Assembly (NCBI GenBank): GCA_003663695.1
Contig: QMUB01000006.1
Coordinates: forward strand, 1 to 12,430
DNA length: 12,430 nt
Direction of reading: 5' to 3'
Source of the DNA: Thermococci archaeon
GTDB lineage: Archaea; Methanobacteriota_B; Thermococci; Thermococcales; Thermococcaceae
The notes under the pieces are model-generated. The model had not been told where the DNA came from, searched no databases, and saw only the letters and a list, made by a program, of their open reading frames with translations. This document shows, one piece after another, positions 7,857-12,430 of the stretch. Position 1 is the stretch's first letter. Each line of letters opens with the position of its first letter. The translations under genes were made by a program, and so were the position numbers.

Positions 7857-7873
7857 CAAGTATAAAAATTTTA
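7857..7873 (-). promoter_or_regulatory. Candidate promoter (TATA box) for oppBCDF
   Basis: On the minus strand this reads AAAATTTTTATACTTGT, a TATA-like box. Initiation about 25 bp downstream would fall near 7838-7842, just before the GGGGTGAT ribosome binding site of oppB. The placement fits a second promoter inside the transporter locus. Confidence 0.45.
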
Positions 7874-7927
7874 TCATCAATGTATCTAAACATACGTCAA
7901 GCAAATTTAGAGGTGCAGTGAACAATA

Positions 7928-7964
7928 GCCGAAAATATCAAAGAAAAGAAAAAGAAATTCAAAG
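7928..7964 (-). terminator. T-rich archaeal terminator-like tract after the binding-protein gene
   Basis: Directly after the TGA (7967-7965) the minus strand carries successive T runs (TTTCTTTTTCTTTTCTTTG, then ATATTTTC) with no hairpin. Oligo-T tracts without stems are the usual terminators in Thermococcus. Termination here, perhaps partial, would leave much of the message covering only the binding-protein gene. Confidence 0.55.
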
Positions 7965-10130
7965 TCAAGGCTTGTATCCATACTCTTTCTCCCAAAGATC
8001 CTTGTTCCAGTAGTACGGGTTGAGTGCTAGAACTATGTAGCTGTTCTCTTCGTATTCCTTGACGTAGTATGGACCCGTTCCAACTGGATACTTGTGTATG
8101 AGCTGGTGGGTTGGGTCTTGTTCGCCCTCCTGCACATAAGCCTCCCATGCCTTCGGGTTCTTACCGTTGTCCGCTGCCTTCATTGCCTCATCGTATTTGT
8201 CCCCAAGGAGGTACTCCGCTGGAAGCACTGAGAGGAATGGATCAGCAACAACTCCAAGGATTGGAGCGTATGGGTCTGGTAGTACAAGCTTGTAAACTCC
8301 AGCGGTCTCTCCGCTGTAGCCGAAAAGATCGAGGAGGTCCTTCATTGACTTAACTTCAATGCTCTTACCGTTGTAGTCCGCTATGAGTTTCTCACTCTTT
8401 AGAACGTTCTCAAACTCCTGCTCTGTGAGAGGCTGTGATTTATCGAGATCCATGAAGCCGGTCATCCAGCTAACGGAGTGACCGAGCCTCTTAACACGCC
8501 AGAAGGTGAATGCAACATCCGTTGCATCAATTGGATAGGTCTTGTCATTCCATGGGTCGTAGGCTTTAACACCACCCCTAATGACAAAGTACCACTCTGT
8601 ACCATCCTCATTGTGTGCCCATGCGACTGCCAAGTCTGGAGTAACCTTCTCGGTCTCTTCCTTCCAGTAGGTTACTAATGTGTCACCGATCTCGTGCCAG
8701 ATTTCCCATCCAAAGGTCTCATAGGTCATTGCTGGGTCAAAGCTCTCGGGCCATCCAATGGTGCCTATAACATAGGTGTTAGGATCGTTCTTGTAGTCCT
8801 TAATACCGACATCAACACTCGGTGCCTTGGGATCCTCCCATATTAAGTCATAGCGCTCGGCGAATGTTGGGTGGTAGTATCTTCCCTTGACCCAGTCCCA
8901 GTAGACACGCATCTGCCTGTTCTGTCCAAGGATAACTTCTGGGACCAGCTGGTTGCCCTTTATGTAGAGTGCCTTAAAGAGTTCCGTTCTTACCTCCGGG
9001 GCTGTCTCCCTTCTTGCAGCGATAACGAGGGCATCAACATCAGTATCCCTGAAGAATGCTGGGTTGATTGCACCGAATCCTTGTCCCTGCTCCATTAACT
9101 CCTTCACAGATGGCGTGTTCTCCTCGTCAACAACGTAGCTAACAGCTATAACCTTCTTCCCACTTGGGAGGCTAACGCTCGCACCGCTTCCCTTTGGACC
9201 AACAACCACGACGCCATCATCGGTTTCAATAACTTCGGCCTTGCTCATCATTGAGCTTATGTCGTCTGCGGTGGCGTCAACTTTGACGTTAAGCTCTTTG
9301 AAGTTGGTGGCGCCGTATAGGAATGGACCCACCCAGTTATCTGAGTCTAGGTAGTCGGGCACCCAACCAACGACATATACGTCATAGTCACCTTTCTCTG
9401 TCTTGCCCAAATAGACTGGCCACTCATAGCTTGAAACCGTTATCTGGAATCCAAGCTGGCTCCAGACGTTTTGTAATATCGTCATTATCTTCTCACGAGC
9501 GGAGTTTCCGGCGTTGTATATGAGCTCGATCTTGTATTTGCTTGGGTCAACTCCAGCTTCTTGGAGCATTTGCTTGGCTTTCGCAATGTTGTAGTCATAC
9601 TTCGTTATTCCATACTCGGTGTATCCTGGCCATGGCTTTGGAATTGGTCCCCAGTTCCTCTCTAAGTTTCCGGAATAGACGTTCTGGCTTATTTGATCAT
9701 ATGGAATCGCATATGCCAGTGCCTCTCTAACCTTTGGATTGTTAAAAGGCTCGCGCTGCGTATTGAAGACTATAAATGTCAAAATTGGCTGCAGTATGTC
9801 CGTCTTAACAACGGAATTGTAACCTTGGAATGTTAATCCCTTAACATCATTAATCCTCTCCGGTGGAATTGCAACGTTATCAACGGTTCCCGTCTGGAAC
9901 AGGTTAATTCTTGCAATGGCATCGTCATTAATTACGTAAAGGACGGTTTTGTGTATTGCTTTTGTTGGTTGGGTTTGTGTCGGGCTTGCACTGGAAGTTG
10001 GAGATGCTGTGGATGTTGGAGATGCTGTGGACGTCGGGGTGGTCTGACCCCCGCCTCCTATACAACCACTTGCCACGACGGCAAATGCCATAACTCCTAT
10101 TAACAACAGGGCTAGTACAGACTTCTTCAT
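7965..10130 (-). CDS. Family-5 solute-binding lipoprotein (oligopeptide/dipeptide type), halves in permuted order
   Basis: Extracellular substrate-binding protein of the importer, 721 residues from ATG 10130. That start has GGGAGGGG upstream; an in-frame GTG at 10157 would put nine residues before the signal peptide. A signal peptide (MKKSVLALLL...) ends in the lipobox ASGC with Cys23. A Thr/Ser/Pro linker follows (~30-56). Residues ~59-433 then match the C-terminal half of SBP_bac_5 proteins (VINDDAIARI, NNPKVREALAYAI, GDYDVYVVGW, RTELFKALY). Residues ~449-721 match the N-terminal half (YVIGTIGWPESFDPA, PDLAVAW, DATDVAFTFWRV, PVGTGPYYVKEY, LNPYYW). The usual order is the reverse, so the protein appears circularly permuted. 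A beta-rich insertion lies at ~282-356. It is longer than the 500-600 residues typical of DppA. The ligand is probably a peptide, but some archaeal members bind oligosaccharides. Confidence 0.92.
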   Translation of the reverse strand: MKKSVLALLLIGVMAFAVVASGCIGGGGQTTPTSTASPTSTASPTSSASPTQTQPTKAIHKTVLYVINDDAIARINLFQTGTVDNVAIPPERINDVKGLTFQGYNSVVKTDILQPILTFIVFNTQREPFNNPKVREALAYAIPYDQISQNVYSGNLERNWGPIPKPWPGYTEYGITKYDYNIAKAKQMLQEAGVDPSKYKIELIYNAGNSAREKIMTILQNVWSQLGFQITVSSYEWPVYLGKTEKGDYDVYVVGWVPDYLDSDNWVGPFLYGATNFKELNVKVDATADDISSMMSKAEVIETDDGVVVVGPKGSGASVSLPSGKKVIAVSYVVDEENTPSVKELMEQGQGFGAINPAFFRDTDVDALVIAARRETAPEVRTELFKALYIKGNQLVPEVILGQNRQMRVYWDWVKGRYYHPTFAERYDLIWEDPKAPSVDVGIKDYKNDPNTYVIGTIGWPESFDPAMTYETFGWEIWHEIGDTLVTYWKEETEKVTPDLAVAWAHNEDGTEWYFVIRGGVKAYDPWNDKTYPIDATDVAFTFWRVKRLGHSVSWMTGFMDLDKSQPLTEQEFENVLKSEKLIADYNGKSIEVKSMKDLLDLFGYSGETAGVYKLVLPDPYAPILGVVADPFLSVLPAEYLLGDKYDEAMKAADNGKNPKAWEAYVQEGEQDPTHQLIHKYPVGTGPYYVKEYEENSYIVLALNPYYWNKDLWEKEYGYKP
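9997..10032. repeat. Two 18-bp tandem units in the Ser/Thr/Pro linker
   Basis: The units at 9997-10014 and 10015-10032 differ at one base. They encode a repeated six-residue Pro/Thr/Ser/Ala unit of the linker after the lipobox, and a third, degenerate copy (PTSSAS) follows in the protein. The linker is a flexible spacer between the membrane and the binding domain, so its copy number may vary between strains. Confidence 0.8.
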
Positions 10131-10158
10131 CGATACCCCTCCCAATACATTGGGCACC

Positions 10159-10192
10159 TATTTCTATATAGCAATGGGGTAATAAAACTTTC
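10159..10192 (-). promoter_or_regulatory. Candidate promoter of the binding-protein gene
   Basis: On the minus strand GCTATATAGAAA lies at 10160-10171, with a second AT-rich box (AAAGTTTTATT) at about 10180-10190. Initiation about 25 bp after the first box would fall near 10141-10145, leaving a short leader with the GGGAGGGG ribosome binding site. Which box is used cannot be decided from sequence. Confidence 0.5.
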
Positions 10193-10207
10193 GATTCTCG
10201 AATAGGC

Positions 10208-10257
10208 ATATCACAAAATAAAGCTTATTACCTGCAATTTTGGATAAATTGTGATAT
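10208..10257. repeat. Perfect 9-bp inverted repeat ATATCACAA/TTGTGATAT, 32-bp spacer
   Basis: Left arm 10208-10216, right arm 10249-10257. The TATCAC and GTGATA cores equal the half-sites of the Thermococcales glycolytic motif (TATCAC-N5-GTGATA, bound by TrmBL1/Tgr), but here 36 bases separate them instead of 5. A third TATCAC lies at 10362-10367. The arms sit 37-98 bp upstream of the candidate TATA boxes of the binding-protein gene. Confidence 0.6.
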
Positions 10258-10330
10258 ATACTATAAAAACTGTTCCATCACTCAAACTCATCAAAAATGG
10301 TTAATATACATAGGACTACTTTAACATACC

Positions 10331-10346
10331 ACAATGAACACATTGT
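10331..10346. repeat. 16-bp palindrome ACAATG-AACA-CATTGT
   Basis: Six-base perfect arms with a four-base spacer, in the middle of the divergent intergenic region. The size fits a dimeric regulator site, but one copy of this length can occur by chance in AT-rich DNA. Confidence 0.4.
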
Positions 10347-10409
10347 AATATCAATTCCATATATCACCGAATATGACAATTTACTCCCTCAAAAAAGCAT
10401 ATCAAGAAT

Positions 10410-10429
10410 TACGAAAACCTTAAATTCTA
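10410..10429 (+). promoter_or_regulatory. Candidate promoter of the RAM-domain gene
   Basis: The CGAAAACCTTAAATTC stretch at 10412-10427 resembles a BRE followed by a TATA box. Initiation near 10450 would leave about 22 bases of leader before ATG 10472, including GGTGGTG at 10462-10468 as ribosome binding site. Confidence 0.5.
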
Positions 10430-10471
10430 AAAAGAGAAAAAGATATTTGACAACCAAATTTGGTGGTGTAG

Positions 10472-10714
10472 ATGGTAAGAGCATATGTTTTGTTGACGGT
10501 AGAAATTGGAAAAGTTGAAAAGGTATTGGAGGATGTTAAAGCGATATCCGGTGTCATAAGAGCGGATGCAGTAACGGGACCGTATGATGCAATAGTCCAC
10601 ATAGAAGCCGCAGATCTGGGAGAGTTAACCAGAAAAATACTCCACGATATACACAACATCGATGGTGTTATAGACACCACAACGGCAATAGTGGTAGAAG
10701 TGGAAGAGGAGTGA
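10472..10714 (+). CDS. Stand-alone Lrp/AsnC-type RAM (effector-binding) domain protein
   Basis: An 80-residue protein that consists only of the alpha-beta sandwich which binds amino acids in Lrp/AsnC regulators. It opens with VRAYVLLTVEIGKVEKVLEDV, has the typical SGVIRADAVTGPYDAIVHIEA core (~26-46, including the GPYDA ligand-loop sequence), and closes with IDGVIDTTTAIVVE. The DNA-binding helix-turn-helix is absent, and the ATG with GGTGGTG upstream shows that it is not a broken gene. Such proteins form dimers and higher oligomers and may sense amino acids or modulate full-length Lrp proteins; the ligand is not predictable here. It is divergent from the binding-protein gene across a 341-bp regulatory region, and its stop abuts the SRP19 stop with no bases between. 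Confidence 0.9.
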   Translation: MVRAYVLLTVEIGKVEKVLEDVKAISGVIRADAVTGPYDAIVHIEAADLGELTRKILHDIHNIDGVIDTTTAIVVEVEEE

Positions 10715-11023
10715 CTACCTTCTCTTCTTGGGTTTTCTAAGTTCCCTAATCTTTTGTGCTATTAGTTTTAATGTCTCTGATTTTCCATAATCACTTTCAA
10801 CTTTTAGCATTCCTCTGCTTCTAAGATTTTCAACGAGTCCTGAAAGCCTTGGATTAAGCTTTTCTTCATCCACATCAATTATTTTAACATTCAGGTATCT
10901 AATAGCTTCAACAATCTCCTTAACGGAGGGAGCATCAACCGCAAGTGTTTTTGAGACCTCTCTCCCATACTTTTTTGAGAGCCTTGAATCAAGCTCGTTT
11001 GTCCATATCACAAATCTCTTCAT
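10715..11023 (-). CDS. srp19: Signal recognition particle protein SRP19
   Basis: A 102-residue protein that binds the 7S RNA of the signal recognition particle and prepares it for SRP54, for co-translational targeting of membrane and secreted proteins. It shows the family pattern: MKRFVIWTNELDSRLSKKYGREV at the N-terminus, KLNPRLSGL in the middle (~54-62), YGKSETLKLIAQKIRE near the end, and a basic tail (KPKKRR). Length and order match Pyrococcus SRP19. The ATG at 11023 has GGTGGG just upstream. A longer in-frame start at 11110 would add 29 unrelated residues and cross the promoter region, so it is rejected. The C-terminal codons abut the RAM gene stop. Confidence 0.95.
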   Translation of the reverse strand: MKRFVIWTNELDSRLSKKYGREVSKTLAVDAPSVKEIVEAIRYLNVKIIDVDEEKLNPRLSGLVENLRSRGMLKVESDYGKSETLKLIAQKIRELRKPKKRR

Positions 11024-11045
11024 GTTCCCACCAAATAAAAATTGG

Positions 11046-11068
11046 AGATAAGAATAAAAAGGTTTAGC
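11046..11068. promoter_or_regulatory. Overlapping divergent promoters for srp19 and the DUF257 gene
   Basis: The stretch GATAAGAATAAAAAGGTTT contains AATAAAAAGG on the plus strand and AAACCTTTTTATTC on the minus strand. The minus reading is a BRE/TATA-like box about 30-40 bp from ATG 11023. The plus reading is a similar distance from ATG 11097. Only 73 bp separate the two start codons, so the promoters must overlap. Confidence 0.45.
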
Positions 11069-11096
11069 ATCGAACTTATACCTGGAGATGAGAGAT

Positions 11097-11714
11097 ATGG
11101 TTTCCATCAAAAATGTGATTCAAAAGGAGATTCAAACCGGTGATGTCGTTATTATCGAGTATCCCAGCGGCTATCCAATGGAAGAAATAGTGTGGGGGGA
11201 GGTCATCCCTGAAATATCAAGAGAAAATACAGTGCTCATAGACGATTTCTTTGGAATAGGTGACTTAATGTTCAGAAACTATATGAGAAGATTAGAACCG
11301 CCAGAATACAGGAAAATCTTCAAGATAGTAAAAAACATCAAAGTTGTTAAGATAGGGCCCGGAAGGGCGAGCTATGGAAAAATTGTCAATGAGATCCCTA
11401 TAACCTACGAAACCCAGATTTTTCTGGATAACTATTATCTCTCCATAAACAAAATCATGAAAGAAAGCACAAAACCACTTTATTTTGTGAGCATAGGTGT
11501 CTCTGAGTACATCTATTTTGGAAAGGAGAAAGCCCTTCAAACCCTGCTGACTACGAGGAGCTTCCTTCCCGTCGAGGACTGGTCTTCGATATACTTCCTG
11601 AACAGAGACATGCTCCCAAAAGAAGCTCTCGCAATCATGGAAGACATAGCTTCTCACATCATAGAGATAAAGAGAGAAGGGGAGCCCGTTCTCAAGAAAA
11701 AGATACGCAGGTGA
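11097..11714 (+). CDS. DUF257 family protein
   Basis: A 205-residue soluble protein that I recognise as the Thermococcales DUF257 family; its function is not established. It opens with SIKNVIQKEIQTGDVVIIEYPSGYPMEEIVWGEVIPE, which resembles the start of RecA/KaiC-like folds, and has VLIDDFFGIGDLMFRNYMRRLE (~42-63) and IKVVKIGPGRASYGKIV. I see no Walker A GKT/S motif, so it probably does not hydrolyse ATP in the usual way. The ATG at 11097 is preferred because GGAGATGA lies five bases upstream. An ATG at 11088 in the same frame overlaps that site and would add MRD. It is followed after 5 bp by trmI, whose ribosome binding site overlaps its stop codon, so the two are an operon. Confidence 0.88.
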   Translation: MVSIKNVIQKEIQTGDVVIIEYPSGYPMEEIVWGEVIPEISRENTVLIDDFFGIGDLMFRNYMRRLEPPEYRKIFKIVKNIKVVKIGPGRASYGKIVNEIPITYETQIFLDNYYLSINKIMKESTKPLYFVSIGVSEYIYFGKEKALQTLLTTRSFLPVEDWSSIYFLNRDMLPKEALAIMEDIASHIIEIKREGEPVLKKKIRR

Positions 11715-11719
11715 TTCTA

Positions 11720-12430
11720 ATGATAAAGGAAGGGGACAAAGTTCTGCTCGTAGATTCCAGAGGAAAGAAATACCTCTTAACAGTAAGGGAAGATGAATTC
11801 CACACGGACCTGGGCATAATAAAGCTCGGAGAGCTTATTGGAATGAATTTTGGTGAAAGCATAAAAAGCCATAAGGATAAGGAGTTCAAGATTCTGAAGC
11901 CAAGGATAGTGGATTTCCTCGCAAAAATGAAGAGAGGACCTCAAACCGTGCATCCAAAAGATGCAGCCCAGATAGTAGCATATGCGGGTATTTCTCCCGG
12001 CGATTTTATAATAGAAGCGGGAGTTGGAAGCGGCGCGCTTACAATGTTCCTGGCAAATATCGTGGGCAAGGAGGGAAGGATTGTCAGTTATGAAATAAGG
12101 GAAGATTTTGCGAACCTGGCGCGGAAAAACCTGGAATGGGGTGGTTTTGGAGATAGAGTTGAAATAAAGCTTAAAGACATATATGAGGGCATAGATGAGG
12201 AGGATGTTGACCATATAATATTGGATCTGCCCCAACCCGAAAACGTGCTGGAGCACGCCCTAAACTCTCTCAAGCCCGGCGGCTTTTTCGTTGCCTACAC
12301 TCCATGTGCAAACCAGGTGAGCAGGTTCTACGAGCGTTTAAAGGAATATAAAGAGCATTTTTCAAGACCAAAGACTATAGAGTGCCTCGTTCGAGAACAG
12401 GAAGTCAAAAAGAATTGTTTTAGACCGAGC
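11720..12430 (+). CDS. trmI: tRNA (adenine57/58-N1)-methyltransferase TrmI, 3' end missing
   Basis: SAM-dependent enzyme that forms m1A in the T-loop of tRNA. The frame opens at ATG 11720, with GGTGAT at 11710-11715 upstream, and is still open at the window edge after 237 codons. Pyrococcus abyssi TrmI has 253 residues, so roughly 16 are missing. An N-terminal beta domain (DKVLLVDSRGKKYLLTV, TDLGIIKL) is followed by the Rossmann-fold methyltransferase domain with SAM motif EAGVGSGALT (~99-108), YEIREDFA (~124-131) and the catalytic-site sequence DLPQPE (Asp169). Cys196 and Cys233 fall where P. abyssi TrmI has the cysteines of its intersubunit disulfides, as I recall them. It is the second gene of a pair with the DUF257 gene. 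Confidence 0.95.
   Translation, partial: MIKEGDKVLLVDSRGKKYLLTVREDEFHTDLGIIKLGELIGMNFGESIKSHKDKEFKILKPRIVDFLAKMKRGPQTVHPKDAAQIVAYAGISPGDFIIEAGVGSGALTMFLANIVGKEGRIVSYEIREDFANLARKNLEWGGFGDRVEIKLKDIYEGIDEEDVDHIILDLPQPENVLEHALNSLKPGGFFVAYTPCANQVSRFYERLKEYKEHFSRPKTIECLVREQEVKKNCFRPS

Larger units (their letters stand above)
10131..10471. other. 341-bp AT-rich divergent intergenic region
   Basis: This region separates the start codons of the binding-protein gene (minus) and the RAM gene (plus). It holds candidate promoters for both, and three copies of the half-site TATCAC/GTGATA at 10209, 10251 and 10362. It also holds a CAATTT/AAATTG inverted repeat (10235-10251) and an ACAATG/CATTGT palindrome (10331-10346). 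A 73-codon plus-strand frame from 10297 overlaps the RAM start in another frame and looks non-coding. I see no tRNA or recognisable RNA gene. Confidence 0.7.

Noticed and set aside
7666..8148. Short open frames on both strands around the binding-protein/oppB gap
   Set aside because: They lie in alternative frames of oppB and the binding-protein gene, run through the terminator and promoter tracts, and have no ribosome binding site or recognisable sequence.
7965..10130. Binding protein as a frameshifted or chimeric pseudogene
   Set aside because: The frame is open for 721 codons with an intact signal peptide and lipobox, and each conserved half is complete. The order of the halves is odd but nothing is broken.
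10131..10157. Upstream GTG start (10157) for the binding protein
   Set aside because: It would put nine residues before a standard MKKS-type signal peptide and overlap the G-rich ribosome binding site of ATG 10130.
10297..10518. Plus-strand frame of 73 codons upstream of the RAM gene
   Set aside because: It overlaps the RAM start in a different frame and covers the RAM promoter and ribosome binding site. Its composition reflects AT-rich non-coding DNA.
11024..11110. Upstream start (11110) for SRP19
   Set aside because: The extra 29 residues match nothing in the family and span the srp19 promoter and the neighbouring gene's start.
11720..12430. Minus-strand frames opposite trmI (11692-12273)
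   Set aside because: They are antisense to a clearly recognised TrmI coding sequence and show no family features.
1..12430. CRISPR arrays, insertion sequences, tRNA or rRNA genes
   Set aside because: I saw no regularly spaced repeats, transposase motifs, terminal inverted repeats or tRNA-like cloverleaf sequences on reading both strands. All large regions are accounted for by ordinary genes.

Overview
The window reads as chromosomal DNA from a hyperthermophilic archaeon of the order Thermococcales (Thermococcus, Pyrococcus or Palaeococcus). The evidence is a Hel308/Hjm helicase of Pyrococcus type and length, an archaeal SRP19, an archaeal TrmI with the Pyrococcus-type cysteine pair, a UPF0200 kinase-like protein, a DUF257 protein, purine-rich GGTGA-type ribosome binding sites, and short leaders behind BRE/TATA-like boxes. 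I cannot settle the genus. No mobile element, CRISPR array, tRNA or rRNA was seen.

Layout. (1) 1-330: the 3' end of a ZIP-family metal transporter on the plus strand, overlapping tail to tail with (2) a minus-strand pair, Hel308 helicase (919-3081) followed by a UPF0200 P-loop protein (274-885). (3) 3151-3711: an unrecognised 186-residue protein, divergent from Hel308. (4) 3701-10130: a five-gene minus-strand oligopeptide/dipeptide ABC transporter locus, transcribed in the order binding protein, two permeases (OppB, OppC) and two ATPases (OppD, OppF). (5) 10131-10471: a 341-bp AT-rich intergenic region with several operator-like inverted repeats. (6) 10472-10714: a stand-alone Lrp/AsnC-type RAM domain on the plus strand, abutting SRP19 on the minus strand. 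(7) 11097-12430: a DUF257 protein and the tRNA m1A57/58 methyltransferase TrmI on the plus strand; TrmI runs off the window.

How the genes work together. The ABC locus is a complete importer. A lipoprotein on the outside of the membrane captures peptides or another oligomer, two six-helix permeases form the channel, and two ATPases with C-terminal cysteine clusters power it. A T-rich terminator-like tract and a second promoter-like box separate the binding-protein gene from the four membrane/ATPase genes, which suggests that the binding protein is made in excess. The other genes are housekeeping: DNA repair (Hel308), protein targeting (SRP19) and tRNA modification (TrmI).

The most unusual observation is in the binding protein. 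After its signal peptide and Thr/Ser/Pro linker, it carries the sequence that normally forms the C-terminal half of a family-5 solute-binding protein. The sequence that normally forms the N-terminal half comes second. It therefore looks circularly permuted, with the new termini near a lobe crossover. Other points for a second look are widely spaced half-sites of the Thermococcales glycolytic motif upstream of this gene, and a 46-bp nearly identical segment shared by oppD and oppF.
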